A stretch of DNA of 49,357 bases from Betaproteobacteria bacterium (GCA_947467435.1 CANIIA010000010.1:1-49357); one strand, 5' to 3'. Positions 1 to 10,809 are shown, counted from the stretch's first letter. Translations and numbers: made by a program. The notes: generated by a model not told the origin, from the letters alone.

Positions 1-27
1 CGCTGCTTAATTTTTATTTTTGGAGTC

Positions 28-1005
28 ATGCCAATGAATGCGTTGATTTCGCGCGGTGTCGCGCTCTTGATGTTGTTGTGCTGTACGTTGAGTACGCAGA
101 GCCTCGCACAGAACTATCCTGCAAAACCCGTGCGCGTGATCGTGCCGTTTGCCACTGGCTCGGCATCCGATGTGATTGGTCGCATGATTGCGGATCGACT
201 CACTGCCGCGCTGGGACAACCGTTCTTGGTTGAAAACCGCGCAGGTGCAGGCGGCACGATTGGTAGCGAGTTGGTTGCACGTGCGCCAGCCGATGGTTAC
301 ACCTTGTTGGTGACCACCGCGGCGTTTCCGATTGGTGCCACGGCGGTACGTGATCTGAAATACGACACCGCTTCGTTTGCATCCATCACGGTGTTGACCC
401 ACTCGCCATTGGGTTTTGCCGCCAATCCAAACTTCGCACCGAAAACAGTGCCGGAGTTTATTGCTTACGCAAAGGCCAATCCCGGTAAGGTGAATTTTGG
501 ATCATTGGGGGTCGCAACCTCACATCACGTGACCGGAGAAAAATTTAAGATCGATGCGGGGATTGACATGGTGCACGTGCCATACAAAGGTTCGGGTGGT
601 GCACACGCCGACTTGATGGGCGGACAAATTCAAGTCATGTTTGATAACTTGGTCTCGCTCTTGCCACACTTTAAATCCGGCAAGATGCATCCACTGGCCG
701 TGACGAGTTTGAAGCGACATCGTTTATTGCCAGACGTCCCCGCGTTGTCCGAAGCAGGTGTACGTGAGTTTGAAGCGGTCGCATGGTTTGGCTACGTGGC
801 GCCCCCTGGTACCCCACGCGAGATCGTTAACAAACTCAACGCTGAGATCGTGAAAATCTTGGCTACGCCTGAAGTGCGTCAACGTTTAACTGATGGTGGC
901 TCTGAGGTGATTGGTAATTCACCTGAAGCCGCCGACCGCTTTTTAAAGAGTGAAATTGCCCGTTGGGGCGCGGTGATTCGTAAGGCGAATATCGTCGCCG
1001 AGTAA
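28..1005 (+). CDS. Tripartite tricarboxylate transporter (TctC/Bug family) solute-binding protein
   Basis: Signal peptide then YPAKPVRVIVPFATGSASDVIGR...LGQPFLVENRAGAGGTIGSE, the Bug family signature; ends IARWGAVIRKANIVAE. Confidence 0.95.
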   Translation: MPMNALISRGVALLMLLCCTLSTQSLAQNYPAKPVRVIVPFATGSASDVIGRMIADRLTAALGQPFLVENRAGAGGTIGSELVARAPADGYTLLVTTAAFPIGATAVRDLKYDTASFASITVLTHSPLGFAANPNFAPKTVPEFIAYAKANPGKVNFGSLGVATSHHVTGEKFKIDAGIDMVHVPYKGSGGAHADLMGGQIQVMFDNLVSLLPHFKSGKMHPLAVTSLKRHRLLPDVPALSEAGVREFEAVAWFGYVAPPGTPREIVNKLNAEIVKILATPEVRQRLTDGGSEVIGNSPEAADRFLKSEIARWGAVIRKANIVAE

Positions 1006-1013
1006 TGGGGTTA

Positions 1014-1046
1014 CAGCTGACCGCTGCGCATCGCAAAGGTCAGCTG
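1014..1046. terminator. Hairpin between convergent genes; possible bidirectional terminator without a U-tract
   Basis: Perfect 9-bp inverted repeat CAGCTGACC (1014-1022) / GGTCAGCTG (1038-1046) between convergent stop codons at 1005 and 1077; inner TGCG-CAT-CGCA can extend the fold. Confidence 0.5.
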
Positions 1047-1076
1047 AGACGATAAAAAACGGTCGTTGATGCCGGT

Positions 1077-2042
1077 TTACTGCGATTCGATTTTTGCTTC
1101 GCGCGCAAATCGCGCCCAGCGCGCAGTTTCGTTGCGCAGTAACGCATCGGCTTCTTCGGGTCGACCCGCGGCAGACACATGCGCACCCGCTTGCTCGAGT
1201 CGGCGAATCACCTCGGGGTCGTTTAACGCACGCTGCAGCTCTTCGTTTAAACGCGTTACTAAATCGCGTGGTGTTTTTGCCGACACAGAAATCAAATACC
1301 ACGACACCACTTGTGCTTCAGGAAAGCCGGCTTCGACAATGGTCGGCACCTCTGGAAACTGCGCGCTACGTGTTGGTGAAGCGATCGCCAAGGCGCGTAA
1401 GCGACCAGACTTGATATGTGGTGTCGCGAGCGGCAAGGACAAAAAACTAAACGACAGCGATCCACCAACTAAATCTGGGACACCCGGGGCCAGCCCTTTG
1501 TAGGGGATCGACGTTAAATCAATCCCCGCGTTTAACTTGAGTAGTTCAGTATTTAAATGCATCGATGTGCCGATGCCCGGATTGAGATAATTTAATTTGC
1601 CCGGTTGCGTGCGTGCTAATGCCACCAATTCTTTCAGTGACTGTGCCGGCACGCTGCTATGAACCACAGCGAGCGCAGGCACCGTGGCCACCATGCCAAT
1701 CGCAGAAAAATCTTGCGTTGGGTGGTAGGGCACGCTCTTTGAAAATGCTGGATTCACCACGTGACTCAGCGTGGTCAGAAACCAAGTGTGTCCATCCGCG
1801 GGCGCTTTTGCTACGAGCTCTGCAGCGATGGCGCCATTCGCGCCGGGACGCGCTTCAACCAAGACCGGTTGTCCCCAGCGGGCGCCGATTTGTTCGGCCA
1901 CCGGTCGGGCAATGATGTCGACAATGCCGCCAGCGGCAAACGGCACAATCAAGCGCGCTGGTTTGGATGGAAATTGCGCGAGCGCAGCACCGCACAGCAA
2001 ACAACACGCGAGGGCAATGAGATGGGATAAACGCACACGCAT
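1077..2042 (-). CDS. TctC/Bug family solute-binding protein
   Basis: FPSKPARLIVPFAAGGIVDIIARPVAEQ...GQPVLVEARPGANGAIAAELVAKAPADGHT. Confidence 0.95.
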   Translation of the reverse strand: MRVRLSHLIALACCLLCGAALAQFPSKPARLIVPFAAGGIVDIIARPVAEQIGARWGQPVLVEARPGANGAIAAELVAKAPADGHTWFLTTLSHVVNPAFSKSVPYHPTQDFSAIGMVATVPALAVVHSSVPAQSLKELVALARTQPGKLNYLNPGIGTSMHLNTELLKLNAGIDLTSIPYKGLAPGVPDLVGGSLSFSFLSLPLATPHIKSGRLRALAIASPTRSAQFPEVPTIVEAGFPEAQVVSWYLISVSAKTPRDLVTRLNEELQRALNDPEVIRRLEQAGAHVSAAGRPEEADALLRNETARWARFAREAKIESQ

Positions 2043-2044
2043 GC

Positions 2045-3013
2045 TTATTCAGCCTTGATGTTGCGACTACGAATCAACGCACCAAAGCGTTGCGATTCAC
2101 TGACAAGAAAACGTTCCCACTCATCGGCATTGAGCGCGGGCGCGACTTCTCCGTTGGCGCGTTCAATGCGCGTGATGGCTTCGCTCGTCGCCAGCCCTTT
2201 GCGTACCGCGTCGTTTAATCGCTGCACCACTTCGCGTGGCACGCCTTTGCGCGCAACCAATCCAAACCAAGGAACGACGCGCACTTCAGGAAAACCCGCC
2301 TCAGCAAATGTGGGCACATCGGGTAAGGCTTTGGTGCGTTTTTCACTGGCCACCGCAAGTGCGCGTAATTTGCCTGATTGCACATGCGGCACCGCCAGCG
2401 ACATCGTCAGCAATTTAAATTGCACATTGCCATTTAATAAATCGGGCACCGACGGCGGCTGACCTTTGTAATTCACTTTGGTGAGCTCAATGCCGGTGAC
2501 TTGCATCATGAGTTCAGTGCCTAAATGATTCGAGGTGCCGTTGCCCGGATTCGCGTAATTCAACACCCCCGGTTTGCTGCGTGCGAGCGCTACAAAACTC
2601 TTTAAGTCTTGAACACCTAATGCGGTTGGCACCACGGCCACATTCGGTACGGAAGCGACATACGCCACACCTTGAACATCGCGCGCGTAATCCCATTTAG
2701 GTGGTTGGCTTAAAAACGGCACCGTGACGATATTGGGTGAGGCCATCAACAAGGTGTAACCATCCGCAGGCTGTCGCAACATGTCTTCGGTGCCAATGGT
2801 CGAGTCAGCCCCTGGCTTGGCTTCAACAATCACCGCTTGCCCAAGAAACGGACTCATGCTTTCAGCCGCAGCGCGCGCCAAAATATCCACTACACCGCCG
2901 GCAGGAAATGGCACCACGATACGAATCGGTTTGGTCGGAAAATTTTGTGCGATTGCAGCGTGTGCAAACAACGCAGACAACAGCGTGAAGAGGTAAGCGC
3001 GCCAACGAAACAT
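2045..3013 (-). CDS. TctC/Bug family solute-binding protein
   Basis: MFRWRAYLFTLLSALFAHAAIAQ signal peptide, FPTKPIRIVVPFPAGGVVDILAR. The start was moved from ORF-track 3079 to the internal ATG at 3013 that begins the signal peptide. Confidence 0.93.
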   Translation of the reverse strand: MFRWRAYLFTLLSALFAHAAIAQNFPTKPIRIVVPFPAGGVVDILARAAAESMSPFLGQAVIVEAKPGADSTIGTEDMLRQPADGYTLLMASPNIVTVPFLSQPPKWDYARDVQGVAYVASVPNVAVVPTALGVQDLKSFVALARSKPGVLNYANPGNGTSNHLGTELMMQVTGIELTKVNYKGQPPSVPDLLNGNVQFKLLTMSLAVPHVQSGKLRALAVASEKRTKALPDVPTFAEAGFPEVRVVPWFGLVARKGVPREVVQRLNDAVRKGLATSEAITRIERANGEVAPALNADEWERFLVSESQRFGALIRSRNIKAE

Positions 3014-3153
3014 ATCCAAGCCCCCGATGATGGTCGAACGTAGAACAACACCTTGCGTTCTGTGAAACCGTCCCTGCACTTGCAGAACGGTTTGGTTGCG
3101 AGCGGTCTGTGCCCACTACCATGCACCATAGTCTCCTTTGCGCCGAGGTGCAG

Positions 3154-4396
3154 CATGAATTTCGAATTCAATTCAAACGATCAAGCCATCGCACAACGAG
3201 TGCAAGCGTTTATGACTGCTGAGGTCTTGCCGCGCAATCGCGAATGGCACGCTGCGGTGGTGCAGCAAGAAGGGGTTGCCACATTTCTGCCTGCATTGCA
3301 GGCCAAAGCACGGGCCGCTGGTTTATGGAATCTTGCTTTGCCCGCGCTGGCCGATGACGCACCCGGGACGCGTTTATCCAACCTAGCGTATGCCGCCTGT
3401 TGTGAACAGATGGGTCGGTTAGCGTGGGCCCCACTCGTATTTAATTGCCAAGCCCCCGATGTGCCTAACATGATCACTTTGCAAGCGTGCGCCACGCCGC
3501 AACAGCAAGCGCAGTGGTTACAACCCTTACTGGAAGCAACAACGCGCTCTTGCTTTGGGATGACCGAGCCCGCGGTGGCCAGTGCCGATGCCACGAATAT
3601 TGAAACGCGTATGACCCGCGAAGGCGATGAATACGTGATTCATGGTCGCAAATGGTTTTCAACGGGCGCAGCGCATCCGGATTGCACGCAAATTATGTTG
3701 ATGGGAGTAACCGATACGCATGCCGAGCGCACACGTCGCCACAGCGTGGTGATGGTGCCGATGCACACACCGGGAGTACGACTGGTGCGTGAGCTACGCT
3801 GGATGGGCTTGCGTGATCACATCGCGCCGATTGGTGAAATTGATTTTGATGGCGTGCGTGTTCCGGTAGAACATCGCTTAGGTGAAGAAGGCGATGGCTT
3901 CAAAATTGCGCAGATTCGTTTGGGGCCTGCCCGAGTGCATCATTGCATGCGACAGATCGGACTTGCCGGCTTGCTGATTGAATTGATGCTGGCGCGTGCT
4001 GCGGAGCGTAAAACCTTTGGTCGCCTCTTGTTGGAGTACGACACCATTCAACGATGGATTGCACAATCACGTGTCGAGCTAGAGCAAGCAAAATTACTCA
4101 CGCTCAAGTGCGCGTGGTTACTCGATGCGCAAGGCCATCACGGCGCATGGCGTGATGTTTCGTTGGTAAAAATTGCAGTACCCAACATGCTGCAGCAAAT
4201 TGCCGATCGGGCGATTCAAGTGTTTGGTGCGATGGGCGGGCTAGAGGACGCGCCGATCCACTATGCGTTGTCTTACGCGCGTTTGATGCGCATTGGTGAC
4301 GGACCCGATGAAGTGCACTTACGACAAGTGTTTCGTATGGAAACACCCCCTCCATGGGGCATCGCCGACTCACCTTACATTGCCGCTCACGAGTGA
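3154..4396 (+). CDS. Acyl-CoA dehydrogenase, ACAD10/11-like
   Basis: CFGMTEPAVASADATNIET, GRKWFSTGA, RAAERKTFGRLLLEYDTIQ, IGDGPDEVHLRQV. Likely start MNFEFNSND (3154) rather than track start 3053. Confidence 0.9.
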
Positions 4397-5406
4397 TTGG
4401 CGAGTAGCAAACGCCCGAGATACCAAGCGGCGCCAGAGATAAATGCCGTGCACGGAATCGTCAACACCCAAGCCCACACGATGTTGCCAGCGATTCCCCA
4501 ACGCACAGCAGCGACGCTTTGTGCCGAACCCACACCCACAATGGCGCCGGTAATGGTGTGTGTGGTCGAGACCGGAATGCCTAAGGCTGTGGCCAAAAAC
4601 AACGTGATGGCGCCGCCTGTTTCGGCACAAAACCCACCCACGGGTTTTAATTTAGTAATGCGTTGCCCCATGGTTTTGACAATGCGCCAACCACCGAATA
4701 GCGTGCCCAATCCGATGGTGAGATAACACAGCGCTGCGATCCACATCGGAAACGGATCTTTGGCGTTGGTGTAACCGGCAGCGATCAATAGCATCCAAAT
4801 AATACCGGCTGTTTTTTGTGCATCGTTGCCGCCGTGGCCAAGGCTGTACATTGATGCACTCACTAACTGCAACCGTCGAAACCAACGATCCACTTTGGTG
4901 GGTGTGCTACGTACAAACACCCAAGCCACCAATAACATCAGCAGCGAACCAAGTAAAAAACCCAAGAGAGGCGAGACCAAAATAAACGCTACAGTTTTAA
5001 GAATACCTGCAGGAATCAACGCCCACGTCCCGGCCTTGGCGACCGCCGCACCCACGAGACCGCCGATCAGTGCATGTGAGGACGAAGACGGTATACCGTA
5101 ATACCAAGTAATAATGTTCCAGGTGATGGCACCAACCAAGGCGCCAAAGATCACGTACTGATCGACGATGCCTTGATCGACGATGCCGTTGCCAATGGTG
5201 GTTGCGACTTTTAAATTAAAAACAAACAGCGCCACAAAATTAAAAAACGCCGCAAGTAAAACCGCATGGGTCGGTTTGAGGACTCGCGTTGACACCACGG
5301 TAGCGATTGAGTTGGCGGCGTCGTGAAAGCCGTTCATGAAATCAAACGCCAGCGCCACCACAATCAGTAACACGACGATACCCAGGCTGATATGAAATTC
5401 GGCCAT
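4387..5406 (-). CDS. pit: Inorganic phosphate transporter, PiT family
   Basis: FDFMNGFHDAANSIATVVSTRVL and GHGGNDAQKTAGII, the PiT duplicated motifs; multiple TM helices. Confidence 0.95.
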   Translation of the reverse strand: MAEFHISLGIVVLLIVVALAFDFMNGFHDAANSIATVVSTRVLKPTHAVLLAAFFNFVALFVFNLKVATTIGNGIVDQGIVDQYVIFGALVGAITWNIITWYYGIPSSSSHALIGGLVGAAVAKAGTWALIPAGILKTVAFILVSPLLGFLLGSLLMLLVAWVFVRSTPTKVDRWFRRLQLVSASMYSLGHGGNDAQKTAGIIWMLLIAAGYTNAKDPFPMWIAALCYLTIGLGTLFGGWRIVKTMGQRITKLKPVGGFCAETGGAITLFLATALGIPVSTTHTITGAIVGVGSAQSVAAVRWGIAGNIVWAWVLTIPCTAFISGAAWYLGRLLLANHS

Positions 5407-5415
5407 GGTCGTGAC

Positions 5416-6042
5416 TCAGCTATTTTCTAACACGATGCCTTCGATGATGTTCGCCACATCTTCGCAGCGATCGGTGATCAGCTCGAGTTGCTCGTAGATC
5501 GTGCGTAATTTGATGAGTTGTTTGATGTCGGATTCGTCACGAAACAATTTAGACATGGCAGAGCGCATGACACGATCGGCATCAGACTCGAGGCGATCGA
5601 TTTCTTCGCAGGTTTTAAGGATTGATGCAGGCTCACGCAAGTTTTGTAGCAGCCCCACGGCAATTTTGACGCGCTCACAACACATTTGGCTGATTTCGCC
5701 CAATTGCGTGGCTTCGGCAGTCACTTTGCGCACGTCGTAGAGCACCACTGCTTCGGCCACGTCTTGCATCAGATCGAGAATGTCATCCATGCCGTTGATG
5801 AGTTGCAGTATTTGCTCTCGATCAATCGGGGTAATAAATGTTTTGTGCAGCAGTGCAATGGTTTCGTGGGTGATTTTGTCGGCGGCGTGCTCAGCGCGAT
5901 CGATATTTTTGGCACGTACATCCAGGTCAGTAAATTCGGCAAACAGGCGTGCCAGTTCGCGACTGCCGATCACAATTTGTTCGGCGTGCGCGTTGAACAG
6001 CGTAAAAAAATTTCCTTGTTGCGGCATTAATCGCGAGAGCAT
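5416..6042 (-). CDS. DUF47/PhoU-like Pit accessory protein
   Basis: FFTLFNAHAEQIVIGSRELARLF...INGMDDILDLMQDVAEAVVLYDV...LITDRCEDVANIIEGIVLENS; immediately upstream of pit. Start chosen at MLSRLMPQQGN (6042). Confidence 0.93.
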   Translation of the reverse strand: MLSRLMPQQGNFFTLFNAHAEQIVIGSRELARLFAEFTDLDVRAKNIDRAEHAADKITHETIALLHKTFITPIDREQILQLINGMDDILDLMQDVAEAVVLYDVRKVTAEATQLGEISQMCCERVKIAVGLLQNLREPASILKTCEEIDRLESDADRVMRSAMSKLFRDESDIKQLIKLRTIYEQLELITDRCEDVANIIEGIVLENS

Positions 6043-6065
6043 GGCAAAAATCTTCCAAGTCGAAC

Positions 6066-6083
6066 GCGCCGCCCACGCGGCGC
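6066..6083. other. GC-rich hairpin upstream of the DUF47 gene
   Basis: GCGCCGC CCAC GCGGCGC, perfect 7-bp stem with 4-nt loop, between the CoA-transferase stop (6135) and the DUF47 start (6042). Confidence 0.4.
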
Positions 6084-6134
6084 AAGCTGCGATGTTACCG
6101 CCAGAACGCCGCGCGGTGAACGATTCTGCGCGCC

Positions 6135-7394
6135 TTAAATCGCACCGGCTGCGCGCAGCGCCTCGATTTGCGCGGGCGTTAGGCCCAACCATTCGCCATA
6201 CACTTCTGCGTTGTGCGCGCCTTGCGACGGACCGCTGCTGCGGATCGCGCCAGGTGTGCCAGATAAACGCGGTACCACCCCAGGCATTTTGACGGTGCCG
6301 AAGTCGGCATCTGGCACATCCATCACCGCTTGGCGTTCGATGAAATGCGGATCTTCAACAATTTGTTTGTTGGTGTAGACCGGCGCGACCGAGACGCCCA
6401 CGTCATTGAGTTTGTCGAGCACTTCTTGTAACGGACGGGCGGCGATCCATTGCGCGGCGAGCGTATCCATTTCGTGCCGATGCGCCACGCGCATGGCCAT
6501 GGTTTTTAAACGCGGATCATCGATCAAGTCTGCGCGATCAATCAAACGCATAAAGCGCTCGAAGATATTTTGCGTTGCGCAGGTAAACGTCACCCAGTGT
6601 TGGTCGCTAGTCTGAAACACATTGGCCGGTGCGACATAGGCGTTGTCGTTGCCAATGCGTTCGTGAATTTGCCCGAGTTGATCGTACTCGATGGGCAACA
6701 CCTCTAATAATTTCAGCATCGCTTCGGTGGCGGAGAGATCAATTTCTTGGCCGGGCGAGTCTGGATGTTGTAAGCGGTGATACAGCGCAGTCATGATGCC
6801 AAAAGCGCCAAACACTCCGGCGATCGGGTCGCCAATCGGATACCCCGGATGCAAGGGCGGACCATCGCGTGTGCCGGTGATATACGTGAATCCGGAATAC
6901 GCTTCAAACAAACGCGCAAATCCAGGAAAATTTTTATACGGTCCGGTTTGCCCAAAGCCCGTCAAACGCAGAATGGTGAGTTTGGGTTGAAGGCCCCAAA
7001 GGGTGTGTTTGTCTAAGCCCCAACGATCGAGTGTGCCGGGGCGATAGTTTTCAATCAGCACATCAAAGCGCGGGAGCAACTGCTTAAATAGTGCCTGACC
7101 TTCTGTCGTACGCAAATCGAGGGTGATGGCTTTTTTGTTGCGATTGGTGACTTTAAAAATGAGCGGTTTGCCATCGCGATGCGGGGGCAAGGCGCGACAC
7201 GGATCACCGCCACGACCACTGGCATCGGCGGGCAATTCAACTTTTAAAACCTCTGCACCAAAATCACCAAGCAGACTAGCTGCGAAGGGTCCAGCAATCA
7301 CATTGGAAATATCGAGCACACGCAAACCACTGAGTGGTCCGACGGCGGGTGATGCCGCGTGCTGTGGATTGGCGGCATGTTTGTCTGTGCTCAT
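6135..7394 (-). CDS. CaiB/BaiF (family III) CoA-transferase
   Basis: [60 protein letters not shown], conserved Asp in [21 protein letters not shown]. Confidence 0.95.
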   Translation of the reverse strand: MSTDKHAANPQHAASPAVGPLSGLRVLDISNVIAGPFAASLLGDFGAEVLKVELPADASGRGGDPCRALPPHRDGKPLIFKVTNRNKKAITLDLRTTEGQALFKQLLPRFDVLIENYRPGTLDRWGLDKHTLWGLQPKLTILRLTGFGQTGPYKNFPGFARLFEAYSGFTYITGTRDGPPLHPGYPIGDPIAGVFGAFGIMTALYHRLQHPDSPGQEIDLSATEAMLKLLEVLPIEYDQLGQIHERIGNDNAYVAPANVFQTSDQHWVTFTCATQNIFERFMRLIDRADLIDDPRLKTMAMRVAHRHEMDTLAAQWIAARPLQEVLDKLNDVGVSVAPVYTNKQIVEDPHFIERQAVMDVPDADFGTVKMPGVVPRLSGTPGAIRSSGPSQGAHNAEVYGEWLGLTPAQIEALRAAGAI

Positions 7395-8584
7395 GTGGCG
7401 CTTTCTTGTGTACCCAAACCGAGGGCGCGTAATTGTTCAATCTCTGCTGCACTAAAACCCCAATCGCGTAGCGCGGCTGCGCCTCCCTCACCACGCTCTG
7501 GTGGTTTCGTTGGGGTGGCGTTGGGGGTACGTGAAAAGCGAGGCGCCGGTGCCGGTTGCGGCACACCGCCTATCTCAACAAAACTTTCACGCGCTTGCAG
7601 ATGGGCATGTGCGCGTGCTTCGGTCCAAGTTAATACCGGTGAGACACAGGCATCGGTACCATCAAAAATATCGCACCATTGTGCGCGCGTGCGTGATGCA
7701 AAGGCTGCGGTAAATGCCGCACGCAATTGTGGCCAACCCGCACGATCGTGTTGTGCAGGTAATGGCGTGGCATCCAGGCCTAAGCCGTGTAATAACTCGG
7801 CATAAAACTTTGATTCAATCGCGCCAACCGCAACGTATTGATCATCTTGTGTTCGGTAGGTGTCATACCAAGGTGCGCCCGAATCGAGTGCGTTGACACC
7901 GCGCGTTTCAGTCCATCGATTGGCCGCGAGCATGCCGTGAAACATGGCGCTCAAGAGCGACGCACCTTCAACCATCGCCGCGTCGACCACTTGACCGCGA
8001 CCAGCGCGTTGCGCTTCGAGTAATGCCGCGGTGATGCCAAACGCAAGTAACAAACCACCACCACCAAAGTCACCGACTAAATTGAGTGGAGCGACTGGCG
8101 CCTCACCATGCCGACCGATCGCAGCTAACGCACCGGATAAGGCGATGTAGTTGATGTCGTGACCTGCGCGCGCTGCCATCGGACCGGCTTGTCCCCAGCC
8201 GGTCATACGTCCGTACACCAAACGTGGATACCGCGCCAACACCACCTCGGGCCCTAAGCCAAGACGCTCCATCACGCCGGGTCGAAACCCTTCAATGCAG
8301 GCATCAGCGCGCGACAATAATTGCAACGCTGCGGTGGTGCCTTGGGTGGTTTTTAAATCAAGCGTCACTGAACGGCGGCCGCGCATCATCACGTCATACC
8401 AACGCGCTCGACCCAACCCTAAGCCGGATTCGCTGGGCCGATCAATCAGCAGTACATCAGCGCCTAAATCCGCCAAACACATGGCGCAAAACGGACCCGG
8501 ACCGATGCCCTCGAACTCGATAATGCGTAAGCCCGAGAGCGGGCCTTTGCGTGATGGGGGGGTCGATGTGTTGGTTGCGGACAT
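7391..8584 (-). CDS. Alpha-methylacyl-CoA racemase (AMACR/MCR-like, family III fold)
   Basis: [37 protein letters not shown]; residues matching the MCR catalytic set: [11 protein letters not shown] (His), [10 protein letters not shown] (Asp), GAIESKFY (Glu). Confidence 0.9.
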   Translation of the reverse strand: MSATNTSTPPSRKGPLSGLRIIEFEGIGPGPFCAMCLADLGADVLLIDRPSESGLGLGRARWYDVMMRGRRSVTLDLKTTQGTTAALQLLSRADACIEGFRPGVMERLGLGPEVVLARYPRLVYGRMTGWGQAGPMAARAGHDINYIALSGALAAIGRHGEAPVAPLNLVGDFGGGGLLLAFGITAALLEAQRAGRGQVVDAAMVEGASLLSAMFHGMLAANRWTETRGVNALDSGAPWYDTYRTQDDQYVAVGAIESKFYAELLHGLGLDATPLPAQHDRAGWPQLRAAFTAAFASRTRAQWCDIFDGTDACVSPVLTWTEARAHAHLQARESFVEIGGVPQPAPAPRFSRTPNATPTKPPERGEGGAAALRDWGFSAAEIEQLRALGLGTQESAT

Positions 8585-9799
8585 TTAAATCACCCCTGCA
8601 GCTTTGAGACGTGCGCATTCGGCGGCATCTAAGCCGAGTAACGTGCTCCACACATCGTGGTTGTCTGCGCCGATCGCCGCACCACTATGCCGAATATGAC
8701 CGGGATCATGGGTAAAGCGAGGCACGACGTTTTGCATACGTACCTGACCAAAATCGCTGTCGGGGACGGTGGTGATTACATCGCGCGCTTGCATTTGTGG
8801 ATCCGCAAAAATTTGATCCACTGAATAAATCGGTGCGATGGTGCCTTGCGCTTGCGCAAACGCATGCAGTACTTCTTCAAGCGTGTGGGCAGCACACCAG
8901 GCAGAAAAAATCGCGTTGAGTTCATGCATGGCTTGTACGCGTTGCGCATTGTTGGCAAAGCGTGGATCGTCGATGAGATCGGGTCGACCAATCGCGCGAC
9001 AATTATTGGCGTATAACGCATTGGTGCTACCCGCGAGTGTGACCCAACGGTCGTCGCGTGTTTTAAATACTGCGGCAGGGGCAGAGTATTGATTGGCGTT
9101 ACCGCTGCGCTCGCGTACGCTGCCCAATTGGTCGTGTTCAATGGCGAGAAAATCGAGCAGCTTGAGCGTCGCTTCGGTGAGCGAGAGATCAATTTCTTCA
9201 CCTGGTGCGTTGGGTTCACGTGCACGTTTCCACAATGCCGTCATGATGCCCAATGCACCAAACACGCCGCCCACGGCATCGCCAATCGGGTAGCCCGCGT
9301 GCATAGGTTCGCCGTTGGGTTCACCGGTGATGTAGGTGAGTCCGCCCATCGCTTCAAAAATACGCGCAAAGCCTGGACGATCGCGATAGGGGCCAGTTTG
9401 TCCAAAACCCGTGGCACGTAAAATCACTAAACGCGGTTGTATCGACCACAACACGTCTTTCGGTAACCCCCACGCATCTAAGGTGCCGGGTCGAAAATTT
9501 TCGATCAACACATCAAATTGCGGTAATAAACGTTTGAGTAACGCAATGCCTTCGGCTTTGCGTAAATCCAATGTGGCAAATTTTTTGCCGCGATTGGTGA
9601 CTTTCCACCACAGCGGCTTACCGTCTTTAAATGGTGGAAAACCGCGCGCGCCATCCCCCGCAGGTAGTTCGAGCTTGAGAACATCAGCGCCGTAATCAGC
9701 CAACAAGGCTGCGGCTGAGGGCGCAGCAATAATGGTGGCGATATCGAGCACTTTTAAGCCCGCCAACGGGCCGCGCGCGGGGACTGCGGTATCCGACAT
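8585..9799 (-). CDS. CaiB/BaiF (family III) CoA-transferase, paralogue of 6135-7394
   Basis: GPLAGLKVLDIATIIAAPSAAALLADYGADVLKLELP, LIENFRPGTLDAWGL, GYPIGDAVGGVFGALGIMTAL. Start at MSDTAVPARG (9799). Confidence 0.95.
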   Translation of the reverse strand: MSDTAVPARGPLAGLKVLDIATIIAAPSAAALLADYGADVLKLELPAGDGARGFPPFKDGKPLWWKVTNRGKKFATLDLRKAEGIALLKRLLPQFDVLIENFRPGTLDAWGLPKDVLWSIQPRLVILRATGFGQTGPYRDRPGFARIFEAMGGLTYITGEPNGEPMHAGYPIGDAVGGVFGALGIMTALWKRAREPNAPGEEIDLSLTEATLKLLDFLAIEHDQLGSVRERSGNANQYSAPAAVFKTRDDRWVTLAGSTNALYANNCRAIGRPDLIDDPRFANNAQRVQAMHELNAIFSAWCAAHTLEEVLHAFAQAQGTIAPIYSVDQIFADPQMQARDVITTVPDSDFGQVRMQNVVPRFTHDPGHIRHSGAAIGADNHDVWSTLLGLDAAECARLKAAGVI

Positions 9800-9801
9800 G
9801 A

Positions 9802-10809
9802 TTAATCCGGTTTGATGTGACGTTGCTTCACGATGCGCGCCCATTTTTCGAGGTCATTGCGCAAATAACGTTCAAATTCGATCGCGCTTCCACCCACGGC
9901 AATCGCACCTAAGCTAGCAAAGCGTTCTTGCACATCGTTGCTTTTGAGTACGCTATTTACATCTTGATTGAGTCGCTCAAGGATCAGGCTCGGTGTTCCC
10001 GCAGGCGCCACTAAACCAAACCAGGCGTAAGCATCCACGCCGGCATAGCCCAACTGAGCAAAGGTGGCCACCTCGGGTAATTGCGGCATGCGTTCACGCG
10101 CCACCACACCGAGCGCGCGTAGACGTGCGCTTTTGACATGCGGCAATGGTGTACCAAAGGCATTCATACACGCACCGATTCTGGCGCCGAGTAAATCATT
10201 CATGGCTGGTGCGTCCCCTTTATAAGGCACATGCACCAACGGCGCCCCCGTCAGACCGGCCAGTTGTTCGATCGCCAAATGTGGGCCGCTGCCATTGCCT
10301 GGTGAACACACCGTGGCTAAATCTGGTTGTGTTCGAACAAGCGATAAATACTCGGCGAGTGTTTTTGCCGGTGACTGTGCAGGTACGGTCAGCAGAAGCG
10401 GCAAGATCACGGTTTGCACGATCGGTGAAAAGTCGCGCAGGGCGTCATAAGGCACTTGTGTGAATAACGCGGGGTTGACGGTGAAGGGCGCAGCGACCCA
10501 ATACAAGGTGTATCCATCGGCGGTGCTACGCGCGACAAACTCAGACGCAAGATTGGTGTTGGCGCCCGGCTTGTTTTCAACAATCACGTTTTGTCCTAGA
10601 CGCACTTGCAAACGCTCAGCAACGATGCGTGCCGTGACATCGTTTGTACCACCAGGTGCGTAGGGCGAGACAATGCGCACGGTCCGTGCCGGCCACGTTT
10701 GTGCCTGCGCCTCACTCAGTATGGTGAGCGCACACACTATCGCGCTGAGCGCAATCATCCAATAGGCAATGCGTGCTTGTATCGCAGGACCTAAGCAGCG
10801 CTGCGTCAT
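9802..10809 (-). CDS. TctC/Bug family solute-binding protein
   Basis: WPARTVRIVSPYAPGGTNDVTARIVAERLQVRLGQNVIVENKPGANTNLASEFVARSTADGYT. Confidence 0.94.
   Translation of the reverse strand: MTQRCLGPAIQARIAYWMIALSAIVCALTILSEAQAQTWPARTVRIVSPYAPGGTNDVTARIVAERLQVRLGQNVIVENKPGANTNLASEFVARSTADGYTLYWVAAPFTVNPALFTQVPYDALRDFSPIVQTVILPLLLTVPAQSPAKTLAEYLSLVRTQPDLATVCSPGNGSGPHLAIEQLAGLTGAPLVHVPYKGDAPAMNDLLGARIGACMNAFGTPLPHVKSARLRALGVVARERMPQLPEVATFAQLGYAGVDAYAWFGLVAPAGTPSLILERLNQDVNSVLKSNDVQERFASLGAIAVGGSAIEFERYLRNDLEKWARIVKQRHIKPD

Noticed and set aside
1066-1503. Plus-strand ORF (145 aa) antisense to a Bug gene
   Set aside because: Compositionally an antisense shadow of a clear TctC/Bug coding region; no recognisable domain.
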